NCBI GenBank assembly: GCA_910586405.1 | Contig: CAJUII010000067.1 | Location: forward strand, 1-17,267 | DNA from: an uncultured Lachnospiraceae bacterium | GTDB taxonomy: Bacteria; Bacillota; Clostridia; Lachnospirales; Lachnospiraceae | Length of the DNA stretch: 17,267 bases | Direction of reading: 5' to 3' | Shown here: positions 8,001-14,738 of the stretch, piece by piece | How positions within the stretch are numbered: position 1 is the stretch's first letter | Layout: each line of letters begins with the position of its first letter | Made by a program: the position numbers and the translations under genes | The notes under the pieces: generated by a model | What the model was told of the DNA's origin: nothing | Databases searched by the model: none | The model's input: the letters and a program-made list of their open reading frames with translations, nothing else

Positions 8001-8204
8001 ATCATCATACGCCGTTCCGTTATTCCCAACTACTTTTTGCTTCCCATCCACATGATAAATATGGTAATCCCTTAAAATCTCGTTCGTCTCATCGGACTCT
8101 ACTTTGCCTGATTCATCTATCTCAGCGGCTCTCACACCATCAACAGGCACCAGTGTCACAACGAGCACTGCCGACAGCATCAATGAAATCAATCGCTTTT
8201 TCAC
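5052..8204 (-). CDS. Secreted transglutaminase-like surface protein with Ser/Glu repeats and Ig-like domain
   Basis: This 1050-residue exported protein has a signal peptide at 1-27 (KKR, hydrophobic core, cleavage near VRAA). An unrecognised domain spans about 30-150, an acidic Ser/Thr/Glu-rich stalk about 160-400, and a transglutaminase-like domain about 500-670. The catalytic triad is visible as C607 (GVCESYA), H636 (GGHAWN) and D652 (HDSTWND). A Big_2 Ig-like domain lies near 705-780 (SSNTKVAKVSSSGKVTAV), and YTGK-type beta modules at about 905-1050. There is no LPXTG sorting signal or C-terminal anchor, so it is either released or held by its C-terminal modules. The family includes papain-like peptidases and crosslinking enzymes; the substrate is unknown. 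The start is GTG at 8204, with GGAGG 7 nt upstream; the frame stays open to 8291 but that lies upstream of the promoter. Confidence 0.87.
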   Translation of the reverse strand: MKKRLISLMLSAVLVVTLVPVDGVRAAEIDESGKVESDETNEILRDYHIYHVDGKQKVVGNNGTAYDDVTYLSVDAVQSLDEDKRKAYIELCDGMASWIEGGYELERAVIAVDNNGDINWYWSVPVGELGHFQNQFTADLPAVEDLWEASEETAQIQAEISSVTDGLKATQSTTENESADKTETGVENDSVVEAETETSLETESIDKTETETNVENESADKTETDVERESSIESESSIESESSIESESSIESENSTESESSIETESSTESENSAESESSTESESSTENESSTESENSTESESSTESENSTESESSTESTTQEHTENESEGEIETESVTESEIETETEISPETETETLTEEETSAETQTAVPESLIELETDTMGIIVSENMESMPEIIEESYDVVEIEPAEVFIDLGGDSMIYGLDASLPSKNYFYNQLNGIEKTVFNAGKSKLTNGSTSISFSGPMIRDMSPICQGISALILTYSDKFDWMDLSRTGTIDIKGVTTGSKTNYSLSITKSEFYNSSLEESAQRRVNQLAVEAQNFALANYPLSPAYGVIVYFDKWICENNFYNNIGVTGAYAEDTATREAFYFCHSSYGILLKGYGVCESYALSMSRLLDAVGITNLYVTGSANGGHAWNNIQMPDKKWYLHDSTWNDVGAGSNGRYLLVSDDGVHIPIGNRYTTYMRAFKFATLSNTKYVPVDKKFGFEQSSYDLTKGEKVQLTCDSTEMGSAKKKWSSSNTKVAKVSSSGKVTAVGPGTAVIILTGTSYGMEMKASCIVNVNQVKGMSLASNNKTSDSVSCGIDGPTGTSSDARVFTINVDRGGSVYTTQQMIDKGMYTKPEIRVSNTSIATADYSMEGDKILVKVSPALPGKTKITVKFAGKTATLNCTVGQMLKEEWFDTSAVPSSSVAYTGKAYKPKIVKTSSAPKGVSYKVKYVNNKNAGKASVIISGTKKYGGEIIREFEITKLDITNAAFTSCTKSKKYSGKILKASTTVKLNGKKLSAGKDYDILYNGQEYAISAGVYTVTIKGKGNYAGTVKMTQQFEIKK
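7251..7520 (-). repeat. 15 tandem 18-bp repeats coding for ESSxES units
   Basis: Fifteen in-phase 18-bp units encode residues 229-318 of the surface protein. Typical units are ESSIES, ESSTES and ENSTES, with variants ESSIET, ENSAES and ESSTEN. Four nearly identical ESSIES units cluster at the N-terminal end (7449-7520). The flanking sequence is also Glu/Ser/Thr-rich but less regular. The repeat is a likely site for copy-number change by slippage or recombination. It also keeps several other frames open, which creates long spurious reading frames on both strands. Confidence 0.93.
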
Positions 8205-8249
8205 TTTTGTTCCTCCATTCTTCCTTTTCATTTTATACACATATTTTTC

Positions 8250-8278
8250 ATTATAGACACAAAACCTCCGCATTACAA
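8250..8278 (-). promoter_or_regulatory. Promoter of the transglutaminase-like gene
   Basis: On the minus strand, TTGTAA (8273-8278) and a perfect TATAAT (8250-8255) are 17 bp apart. Transcription would start near 8243, about 40 nt before the GTG at 8204, which excludes the upstream start codon at 8291. Confidence 0.75.
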
Positions 8279-8348
8279 CCCTTTTAACCAAATTTCCTTA
8301 TGCTTCCTCCAAAGCCCTCACTGCTCCCTCCACTCCCATAATACAACA

Positions 8349-8372
8349 GAGCAGGGAAATTCTTCCCTGCTC
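8349..8372. other. Perfect 10-bp inverted repeat upstream of the surface-protein promoter
   Basis: GAGCAGGGAA and TTCCCTGCTC are separated by a 4-nt loop. It sits about 70 bp upstream of the surface-protein promoter and beyond the copA terminator. Neither strand has a good T-run after it, so it could be a decayed terminator, an RNA-stabilising hairpin or a binding site. Confidence 0.45.
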
Positions 8373-8430
8373 ATCACACACTGCTTCATCAAGCGTACAA
8401 TTCAGGATGGTGAAAATTTATATTTCGCAT

Positions 8431-8486
8431 CCAGATAAAAAACGCCTGTTTTTGGCGTTTTTTGGTGTGAGAAATACTTCTCACAC
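8431..8486 (-). terminator. copA operon terminator (two adjacent hairpins)
   Basis: In the minus direction a 9-bp hairpin, GTGTGAGAA/TTCTCACAC (8465-8473 and 8478-8486), begins inside the copA stop codon. It is followed at once by AAAAAACGCC/GGCGTTTTTT (8437-8446 and 8454-8463, 7-nt loop), whose right arm on the minus strand ends in six T. The second hairpin is symmetric and could also stop plus-strand transcription. Confidence 0.82.
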
Positions 8487-8695
8487 TATTCAATCGAAAG
8501 TACTTTATAATCCTGCTCCTCCACGGTCTTTTTTAACACGTCATCACCAATCTCTGCACAGAGTGTCAACACTGCTGTCCCTGTCTCATGGCTCACCGCT
8601 GCCTCTGTCACCTGCTCTAGCGCCTCTAAACATTTTTTTACTCTCGCCTCACAGTGTCCGCACATCATTCCTTCGATTTTCATTGTCTTTGTCAT
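8486..8695 (-). CDS. copZ: Possible independently translated CopZ-like copper chaperone inside copA
   Basis: An in-frame ATG at 8695 (codon 785 of copA) is preceded by AAGGAGA with 8 nt from the GGAG to the ATG, as good a site as those of the neighbouring genes. Translation from it would give a 69-residue protein, the normal size of a free CopZ, with the MxCxxC metal site (GMMCGHC) and a beta-alpha fold pattern. Such a protein would pass Cu(I) to the CopA N-terminal domain. There is no stop codon between the ATPase and this segment, so the sequence can be read as a fusion, as a fusion plus a free chaperone, or as a former copZ gene whose upstream stop was lost. The site is seen; its use is inferred. 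Confidence 0.45.
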   Translation of the reverse strand: MTKTMKIEGMMCGHCEARVKKCLEALEQVTEAAVSHETGTAVLTLCAEIGDDVLKKTVEEQDYKVLSIE

Positions 8696-11047
8696 TGTTT
8701 TCTCTCCTTCTCTTTCTATTTGATTATCACGATAAACAGTCATCGACTGGTTCCGCCGCTTTTTGTCATGCCGTGTACTGTACACATCCACCAGATTCAG
8801 CCGCAGTGCATTCGTCACTACACAAAAACTCGACAGGCTCATTGCAGCCGCGCCAAACATTGGATTGAGCTGCCATCCGAAGATGGGTATCCACACACCT
8901 GCTGCCAGAGGAATCCCTATAATATTGTAAAAAAATGCCCAAAACAGATTTTCATGAATATTCTTGAGCGTCTGCCGGCTCAGGCGAATCGCCGCAGGCA
9001 CATCCCGCAAAGCGCTCTTCATCAGTACCACATCCGCCGCGTCAATCGCGATATCAGTCCCCGCTCCAATAGCAATGCCAATATCCGCTCTGGTCAGCGC
9101 CGGCGCATCATTGATGCCATCGCCAACCATGGCGGTCTTTCCCTTCTCCATCAGGCGGCGTATAACACTTTCCTTTCCGTCTGGAAGCACGCCGGCAATG
9201 ACCTCATCCACACCCGCCTGTCTGCCAATCGCCTTGGCTGTACGCTCATTATCTCCAGTCAGCATGACGACATGGATCCCCATTCCCTGTAACTCCTCCA
9301 CTGCCTGCCTGCTGTCCTCCTTGATGACATCTGCGACAGCAATCATGCCGGCAAGCGAGTCACCTCCGAAAAACAAAGGTGTTTTTCCTTCCATGGCAAG
9401 CGCTTCCGCCCGCTCCATGAAATCCGGCGCAATCGCAAACCGCTCGCCGATGAATTTTGCGTTTCCGCCATACAGCGGCTTTCCATCCACCAGGGCAGTC
9501 AGACCATTTCCTGGCAATGCTTTGAACTCTGTCACCTCTGCTGTTTTCTCCGAAGCCCACTCATGATCAGCAAAATAAGTCTTCGCATACTCATTGACAG
9601 CACGCGCAAGGGGATGTTCGCTCTTTTGCTCTAACAAATATGCCATCCAGAGAAGCTGCTCCTCCGAAATCCCCTTTGCTGGAATGAGATCTGTCACCCT
9701 CGGCTCGCCGCTGGTGATGGTTCCCGTCTTGTCGAGCGCCACCACTGATACTTTTCCAGCTTCCTCGAGCGACACGGCTGTCTTGAACATAATACCGTTC
9801 TTTGCTCCCATGCCGTTTCCAACCATGATTGCTACCGGTGTGGCAAGTCCCAACGCACAGGGACAGCTAATGACAAGCACTGAGATACCCCGCGCAAGCG
9901 CAAAACCAATCGTCTGTCCCAACGCAATCCATACTGCTATCGTGATCAGCGCAATCACGATCACTGTTGGAACAAACACACCGGACACTTTATCCGCAAC
10001 TTTTGCAATCGGTGCTTTTGTGGCAGCCGCATCGCTCACCATCCTGATAATCTGGGACAGTGTGGTATCCTCCCCTACTCTGGATGCCCTGCATTTGATA
10101 AACCCTGATTGATTGACGGTGGCAGCCGACACCTTGTCGCCAATCTGTTTATCCACAGGAATACTCTCACCTGTGAGCGCCGCTTCATTTACTGCGCTCG
10201 TCCCCTCCAGCACCGTACCATCGACAGGAATACTCTCGCCCGGTCTTACCACAAAGATATCCCCCACAGCCACCTCCTCTATAGGTACCTTGACTTCACT
10301 GCCGCCGCGCACGAGTACCGCTGTCTTAGGCGATATTTTCATCAACCCTTTCAGTGCATCCGTCGTCTTTCCCTTAGAATGTGCCTCCAGCATTTTGCCA
10401 ACCGTGATCAACGTAAGAATCATTGCAGCAGACTCAAAATAAAACGCATGCATATACGCCATAACAGCATCCGCATCACCATTGAGCTGTGCGTCGGTCA
10501 TCGCAAACAGTGCAAATGTACTGTAGACAAACGCTGCCGTAGAACCTAATGCGACCAATGTATCCATATTAGGCGCCCTGTGCCAAAGACTTTTGAACCC
10601 ACTGATAAAAAATTTCTGATTAATAACCATGACTGCAATCGTGAGCAACAGCTGTATCAACCCCATCGCCACATGATTCTGCTCTAGTATGGCAGGAACC
10701 GGAAAGCTCCACATCATATGTCCCATCGAAAAGTACATCAATATAATCAGAAATCCAATCGAGTACCATAGCCTGCGTTTTAATACAGGTGTCTCCTGAT
10801 CTCTCAACAGCTCTGCCTCTGCGGCATGCGCATTGCTCCTGGCACTGCTGCCCTTGACCGCTGCGCCATACCCTGCCTCCTCGACAGCCCGAATCACCGC
10901 CTCTGCTGCTGCACTTCCCTCCACGCCCATAGAATTTGTCAGCAGACTCACAGAGCAGGCACGCACACCCTCTACCCTTGACACTGCCTTCTCCACCCGG
11001 GCACTACAGGCAGCACAGCTCATGCCTGTCACTGTATACTGTTCCAT
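8486..11047 (-). CDS. copA: Copper(I)-exporting P1B-type ATPase CopA with fused C-terminal CopZ-like domain
   Basis: This 853-residue membrane ATPase exports Cu(I). It has an N-terminal heavy-metal domain (C11xxC14 in GMSCAAC), then the ATPase core: LTGES at 291-295, the transport motif CPC at 395-397, phosphorylated D439 in DKTGT, HP at 478-479 and GDGIND at 642-647. YN (707-708) and MSLSS (736-740) in the last helices are the Cu(I) signature. The core ends near residue 752, roughly where CopA proteins normally stop. A charged 30-residue linker then leads to a second heavy-metal domain with C796xxC799 (GMMCGHC). The ATG at 11047 is 9 nt after GGAGG. It lies 27 nt downstream of csoR in the same operon and is presumably derepressed by copper. 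Confidence 0.95.
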   Translation of the reverse strand: MEQYTVTGMSCAACSARVEKAVSRVEGVRACSVSLLTNSMGVEGSAAAEAVIRAVEEAGYGAAVKGSSARSNAHAAEAELLRDQETPVLKRRLWYSIGFLIILMYFSMGHMMWSFPVPAILEQNHVAMGLIQLLLTIAVMVINQKFFISGFKSLWHRAPNMDTLVALGSTAAFVYSTFALFAMTDAQLNGDADAVMAYMHAFYFESAAMILTLITVGKMLEAHSKGKTTDALKGLMKISPKTAVLVRGGSEVKVPIEEVAVGDIFVVRPGESIPVDGTVLEGTSAVNEAALTGESIPVDKQIGDKVSAATVNQSGFIKCRASRVGEDTTLSQIIRMVSDAAATKAPIAKVADKVSGVFVPTVIVIALITIAVWIALGQTIGFALARGISVLVISCPCALGLATPVAIMVGNGMGAKNGIMFKTAVSLEEAGKVSVVALDKTGTITSGEPRVTDLIPAKGISEEQLLWMAYLLEQKSEHPLARAVNEYAKTYFADHEWASEKTAEVTEFKALPGNGLTALVDGKPLYGGNAKFIGERFAIAPDFMERAEALAMEGKTPLFFGGDSLAGMIAVADVIKEDSRQAVEELQGMGIHVVMLTGDNERTAKAIGRQAGVDEVIAGVLPDGKESVIRRLMEKGKTAMVGDGINDAPALTRADIGIAIGAGTDIAIDAADVVLMKSALRDVPAAIRLSRQTLKNIHENLFWAFFYNIIGIPLAAGVWIPIFGWQLNPMFGAAAMSLSSFCVVTNALRLNLVDVYSTRHDKKRRNQSMTVYRDNQIEREGEKTMTKTMKIEGMMCGHCEARVKKCLEALEQVTEAAVSHETGTAVLTLCAEIGDDVLKKTVEEQDYKVLSIE

Positions 11048-11074
11048 TATGGTATGCCTCCTCTATTCTTTCCT

Positions 11075-11449
11075 TTATTTCATCAGCTTTTTGAGCGTAT
11101 TGACCAGCTCATCCACTGTCTCTTCCTTTCCATTTAAGATATCCTGCGTCACACAGGTCTTGATATGATTTGCAAGCAGCACTCTGTTAAAACTGTTGAG
11201 TGCCGCATTTACTGCCGCCACCTGAACCAGTATGTCCGTACAGTAGACATCCTTCTCAACCATTCCCTTGATGCCTCGAATCTGTCCCTCGATGCGGCTC
11301 AATCGGTTGATCATGTCCTTATATTCTTTCTCTGAGCGGTCCTTTGTCTTTGTGGTGCAGTTCTCACACTCCACATCACTGCGCTCCAATGTATCGTCGC
11401 TGATTTGCTCTGTTGTACTTTTCACAGCATCAATCTTATTCTTGTCCAT
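11075..11449 (-). CDS. csoR: CsoR-family copper-sensing repressor
   Basis: A 124-residue CsoR/FrmR-family repressor that binds DNA until Cu(I) binds it. The conserved core (YKDMINRLSRIEGQIRGIKGMVEKD) begins near residue 43. The Cu(I) ligands are present as C70, H95 and C99, the CsoR pattern, which argues against an FrmR-type aldehyde or RcnR-type nickel sensor. The N-terminus is about 40 residues longer than the minimal family and carries an extra C28xxC31 pair. The ATG at 11449 has AAAGGAAAGGA upstream. The gene is first in an operon with copA, and a CsoR-type operator lies in its promoter, so it is probably autoregulated. Confidence 0.92.
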   Translation of the reverse strand: MDKNKIDAVKSTTEQISDDTLERSDVECENCTTKTKDRSEKEYKDMINRLSRIEGQIRGIKGMVEKDVYCTDILVQVAAVNAALNSFNRVLLANHIKTCVTQDILNGKEETVDELVNTLKKLMK

Positions 11450-11488
11450 ATTTTTTCCTTTCCTTTCGTAAATATTCCCTTCTATTTA

Positions 11489-11517
11489 ATACTATACCCG
11501 TGTAGGGTAAATGTCAA
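11489..11517 (-). promoter_or_regulatory. csoR-copA promoter
   Basis: A perfect TTGACA (11512-11517) and TAGTAT (11489-11494) on the minus strand are 17 bp apart, with transcription expected to start near 11482. The operator fills the spacer, so repressor binding would exclude RNA polymerase. Confidence 0.78.
11495..11509. promoter_or_regulatory. CsoR operator
   Basis: TACCC-GTGTA-GGGTA is an inverted repeat with 5-bp arms and a 5-bp centre. It resembles known CsoR sites, which are GC-centred inverted repeats with TACCC/GGGTA arms, and lies between the -35 and -10 of the csoR promoter. The match is by eye; binding is inferred from position and family. Confidence 0.72.
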
Positions 11518-11580
11518 GTAGAAATATAGGAATCGAACAGGGGAATGACCTTCTCCCCTGATCCCGAGTGCCCGTGTGCA

Positions 11581-11619
11581 TAAAAAATGTAAGGTCTTTC
11601 TAAACATAAGACCTTACAT
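11581..11619 (-). terminator. Terminator of the HD-GYP response regulator gene
   Basis: A 12-bp perfect stem, ATGTAAGGTCTT (11587-11598) and AAGACCTTACAT (11608-11619), with a 9-nt loop, is followed on the minus strand by a run of T (AAAAAA at 11582-11587 on the plus strand). It lies 37 nt after the stop codon at 11656 and insulates the copper operon from the regulator gene. Confidence 0.85.
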
Positions 11620-11655
11620 CCTCCTAAATTTTTCTGCGCTATCTGTACATAATGC

Positions 11656-12741
11656 TCAGACTTCTCTCGATACATTCTCCATCTTTTCTCTCGCATTGCG
11701 GAAACACTGCATGAGTTTGGGTGAGAAAGTGCCGCACTCACCGTTCGTTATCATACAAAATGCCTGTTCCTTGGTGAATGCCTTCTTATAGCAGCGCTCA
11801 CTGATCAATGCATCATACACATCCGCAACCGATACAATCTGTGCCGCGATTGGAATATCGTCCTCGGCAAGTTTATCTGGATAACCTCTGCCGTCAAAAC
11901 GCTCATGATGATGTCTGCATATCTCATAAGCGTATTTTTTGTACCGTTCGTCCCACACGCCCTCGATGTGGTCGAGCACCTCGCATCCCTTAACTGTATG
12001 GGACTTCATGCAGTCGAACTCCTCATCTGTGAGTCTTCCCGGCTTTAGCAGAATATGATCTGGTATTGTAATCTTTCCAATATCGTGCACCGCACTCGCA
12101 GATTCAATGATACGCACCTCCTCATCTGTTAGATTGTATTCAGGACAAGTTGCCATTAACTCCTCTGCAAGAATCTTGGTGTAGGACTTTACGCGCTTGA
12201 CATGCTCACCGCTCTCGAGATTTCTGCTCTCGACAACCTCCGCTAATATATCTGTGATCTTTTCGTTTTGCTGTTTCAGCTCATCCGCCTGCTTACAGAT
12301 CATCTCATACTGACGCTTCAAGGTCCTTGTCTGCGACTCTACCTGATCCTCTAGGCTGTTTCTATATGTAAACAAATCCACCATATTTCGCACGCGCCTC
12401 ATCACGAGCTCATTGTCAAACGGCTTTCTGATAAAATCAGTAACGCCATAGTCAAAGCATTTCCGCTCGACAGCAACTGCCTGCTCCCCACTAATTACCA
12501 GCACAGGGATATGCTTTAGATATCCCTTATCCTCCATGATCTCCATCACCCTATAACCGTCCATCACAGGCATAATCAGATCCAGCAGAACGACACCAAT
12601 CTCACTTTGATGTGTCTCCAACAACTCAATGCCCTTCTGCCCATCCTCAGCTGTGAGAATCTCATACTCTTTCTCCAATATTTCTGTGAGCATCTCGCGG
12701 TTAAACGCCGCATCATCGATAATTAATACTTTATTTTTCAT
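11656..12741 (-). CDS. Response regulator with HD-GYP c-di-GMP phosphodiesterase domain
   Basis: A 361-residue two-domain regulator. The REC domain (1-120) has D9, D10, phospho-acceptor D54, S84 and K106. A charged coiled-coil linker runs at about 125-168. The HD-GYP domain (about 170-350) keeps the metal and catalytic signatures: H180 (HVKRV), H219-D220 (HDIGK), H277-E280 (HHHE) and G286-Y287-P288 (DGRGYP). It should hydrolyse c-di-GMP to pGpG or GMP in response to phosphorylation. The ATG at 12741 follows AGAGGA by 7 nt. No sensor kinase is adjacent. The receiver domain resembles that of the EAL regulator at 2361-4418 in layout, suggesting related inputs, but this is only inference. Confidence 0.93.
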   Translation of the reverse strand: MKNKVLIIDDAAFNREMLTEILEKEYEILTAEDGQKGIELLETHQSEIGVVLLDLIMPVMDGYRVMEIMEDKGYLKHIPVLVISGEQAVAVERKCFDYGVTDFIRKPFDNELVMRRVRNMVDLFTYRNSLEDQVESQTRTLKRQYEMICKQADELKQQNEKITDILAEVVESRNLESGEHVKRVKSYTKILAEELMATCPEYNLTDEEVRIIESASAVHDIGKITIPDHILLKPGRLTDEEFDCMKSHTVKGCEVLDHIEGVWDERYKKYAYEICRHHHERFDGRGYPDKLAEDDIPIAAQIVSVADVYDALISERCYKKAFTKEQAFCMITNGECGTFSPKLMQCFRNAREKMENVSREV

Positions 12742-12909
12742 GTTATTTCCTCTTATCTTATGACAATACTTTATTACATTTCGTGAAGTTTCCTGTCACA
12801 GTCCCTCTCATCAAATGTTTCGACAATATCTTAACATACCCTATCAAAATTATGCAACACTAAAAATAGGAACTTCTATTCAAAATTTTATAAAACCAGC
12901 ATATTTATG
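12742..12909. other. Intergenic region between the HD-GYP gene and asnA
   Basis: An AT-rich divergent spacer. On the minus strand a weak promoter candidate for the HD-GYP gene is GTGACA, 17 bp, TAATAA, near 12755-12800; only the -35 is convincing. No RNA gene or T-box is seen. Confidence 0.3.
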
Positions 12910-12910
12910 A

Positions 12911-12939
12911 TTGATTTTCATAAAATAAAGTGCGATACT
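12911..12939 (+). promoter_or_regulatory. Probable asnA promoter
   Basis: TTGATT (12911-12916) and GATACT (12934-12939), both 4 of 6 to consensus, are 17 bp apart. Transcription would start near 12946 and give a leader of about 64 nt, too short for an Asn T-box, which controls asnA in some Firmicutes. Confidence 0.5.
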
Positions 12940-13009
12940 TAATTTGTTGTATTTAGCGTACTACACATGAAGAAAGAAGCAATGAAAAATAGAAGGAGGA
13001 AAACCAGCA

Positions 13010-14020
13010 ATGGAAAATCTTACCATTCCTAAGAATTACCATTCGGCGCTGAATCTGCATGACACGCAGATTGCCATCAAAACTGTAAAGGATTTTTTTC
13101 AGAACCAGTTGTCCAAACGGCTCAACCTCGCACGAGTATCCGCACCGCTCTTTGTTGATCCCCTGTCAGGTCTCAACGATAATTTAAACGGCGTGGAACG
13201 CCCCGTAAGCTTTGACATCAAAGAGCAGGACGGACGCATCGCAGAAGTCGTCCAGTCCCTTGCCAAGTGGAAGCGATATGCTCTGAAAAAATACGGCTTC
13301 TCCATCGGTGAAGGCATCTACACCGACATGAACGCCATCCGGCGTGACGAGGATACCGACAACATCCACTCCATCTTTGTGGACCAGTGGGATTGGGAAA
13401 AAATCATCAACCGCGAGGACAGAACCATTGATACGCTCAAGGAAGTGGTCCGAAATGTGTATAAATGTTTACAGAATACCGAAAAATATATGGCAATACA
13501 GTATGATTATATCGAAGAAATCCTGCCGGATCAAATCTACTTTGTCACCACAGAGGAGCTGGCTGAAATCTTCCCCGACAACACGCCAAAAGAGCGGGAA
13601 TATTACATAGCAAAGGCAAAAGGCGCCGCCTGCATCATGAAGATTGGCGACAAAATGGAAAATGGCAAACCGCACGACGGGCGCGCGCCGGATTATGATG
13701 ACTGGGCACTGAACGCAGACATTGTTGTGTACTATCCTGTACTTGATATTGCTCTCGAACTCTCAAGTATGGGCATTCGCGTTGACAAGACTTCTCTGCT
13801 CGCACAGCTTGAAAAGGCAGGCTGCCCCGAGCGCGCAGAGCTGCCTTATCAAAAAGCAATCATCAACGAAGAACTTCCGTTTACCATCGGCGGTGGCATC
13901 GGTCAGTCCCGCATCTGCATGTTCTTCCTCCGAAAAGCTCACATCGGAGAAGTACAATCCTCTCTGTGGCCGGAAGACATCGCAAAAACCTGCACCGATA
14001 ACGGTATCTACCTTCTATAA
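13010..14020 (+). CDS. asnA: Aspartate-ammonia ligase (asparagine synthetase A)
   Basis: AsnA makes asparagine from aspartate, ammonia and ATP, releasing AMP and pyrophosphate. The 336-residue product matches the family length and is recognisable along its whole course: RVSAPLFVD near residue 42, DDNLNGVERPVSF-like segment at 56-69, KWKRYAL near 87-93, IYTDMNAIRRDE near 103-114, SIFVDQWDWE near 121-130, and the class II synthetase-like motif 3 GGGIGQSRICMFFL near 290-303. The ATG at 13010 is 10 nt after AAGGAGG. It is a single-gene unit with its own promoter and terminator, in opposite orientation to its neighbours, and is unlikely to be functionally linked to them. Confidence 0.97.
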   Translation: MENLTIPKNYHSALNLHDTQIAIKTVKDFFQNQLSKRLNLARVSAPLFVDPLSGLNDNLNGVERPVSFDIKEQDGRIAEVVQSLAKWKRYALKKYGFSIGEGIYTDMNAIRRDEDTDNIHSIFVDQWDWEKIINREDRTIDTLKEVVRNVYKCLQNTEKYMAIQYDYIEEILPDQIYFVTTEELAEIFPDNTPKEREYYIAKAKGAACIMKIGDKMENGKPHDGRAPDYDDWALNADIVVYYPVLDIALELSSMGIRVDKTSLLAQLEKAGCPERAELPYQKAIINEELPFTIGGGIGQSRICMFFLRKAHIGEVQSSLWPEDIAKTCTDNGIYLL

Positions 14021-14031
14021 CACTGATAAAG

Positions 14032-14071
14032 AAAACCGGCAAAGCACCAAATGCTGCTCAGCCGGTTTTTT
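14032..14071. terminator. Bidirectional terminator between asnA and the membrane-protein gene
   Basis: AAAACCGGC (14032-14040) and GCCGGTTTT (14061-14069) form a 9-bp stem with a 20-nt loop. A run of six T follows on the plus strand (14066-14071), and the symmetric A-run gives TTTTC on the minus strand, so it can end both convergent transcripts (asnA and the gene ending at 14076). Confidence 0.85.
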
Positions 14072-14075
14072 CTAT

Positions 14076-14738
14076 TCAGATATGAAAACGTCTTTTCAGC
14101 TCCACGCGCGCCCTTCTGCCTCCTATAATCACGGTTCCAAGCAGCAGGATCACAGAGACATTCAATGCCACGATTGAGACGATCGGGTCCGTTACAATAT
14201 GCACCAGATTAAAAATGATCGCCACCACGCTGCAAAGTACCATAAAAATTTGCAGCATCAAGTAACTCTGCCAATTCTTACTATTCACCGCCATCAACAC
14301 AAGCGTCCCCACATCAATCAGCAGAATCCCCGACGGAAGCGCATAGTTGACAGACCACCCATTATATCCAACCGAGAAATCGATCGCCACCAACATAATG
14401 ACCGCAATAATGGTGAGCACAACGGTCTTTGCAATATATCCGCTTGTTCCCAGTATCGCATAGCGAATCACAATATAGCCAAACAGAAGCACCAATCCGC
14501 TTATGATATATACCAAAGACTGCACTTCAGACAGCATACAGATATTCACGAGAAAAATCTCAATCACGATGGAGATAAACAGATACAACCGTGACACGAA
14601 TACCAGCTTTCGAGATTTCAATCGAATGTCTGGATACATATTCTCCACTTCCACCGTCGGCTCCAGAACTGTATCGCACAGCGGACAGCGCTGTGTCTCA
14701 TCTAACACTTCTATATTACATTGTCTGCATCTACTCAT
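14076..14738 (-). CDS. Zinc-ribbon, six-helix membrane protein (DUF6320-like)
   Basis: A 220-residue membrane protein with an N-terminal zinc ribbon, C4xxC7 and C18xxC21, followed by about six predicted transmembrane helices (roughly 46-69, 73-96, 102-123, 134-152, 158-180 and 186-207) and a basic C-terminus (RRARVELKRR). It resembles Lachnospiraceae proteins annotated as DUF6320, by recollection rather than search, and has no established function. Its ATG overlaps the last 8 nt of the upstream acyltransferase-like gene (ATGAGTAG), which implies translational coupling and a shared role. The zinc ribbon would lie in the cytoplasm. It is the last gene before a bidirectional terminator. Confidence 0.8.
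   Translation of the reverse strand: MSRCRQCNIEVLDETQRCPLCDTVLEPTVEVENMYPDIRLKSRKLVFVSRLYLFISIVIEIFLVNICMLSEVQSLVYIISGLVLLFGYIVIRYAILGTSGYIAKTVVLTIIAVIMLVAIDFSVGYNGWSVNYALPSGILLIDVGTLVLMAVNSKNWQSYLMLQIFMVLCSVVAIIFNLVHIVTDPIVSIVALNVSVILLLGTVIIGGRRARVELKRRFHI

Noticed and set aside
8205..8291. Upstream start codons for the surface protein at 8291 and 8231
   Set aside because: The 8291 start lies upstream of the TATAAT promoter (8250-8255). GTG at 8204 has GGAGG at the right distance and opens a normal signal peptide.
11521..11575. tRNA-like fragment near the csoR promoter (GGAATCGAAC followed by a GACCTTCTCCCC string on the plus strand)
   Set aside because: Read on the minus strand it looks like a T-loop, but neither the T stem nor an anticodon stem pairs. 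Probably chance or a very decayed remnant.
12940..13009. T-box or other riboswitch upstream of asnA
   Set aside because: The leader from the likely start site is about 64 nt and shows no T-box sequence or antiterminator pair.
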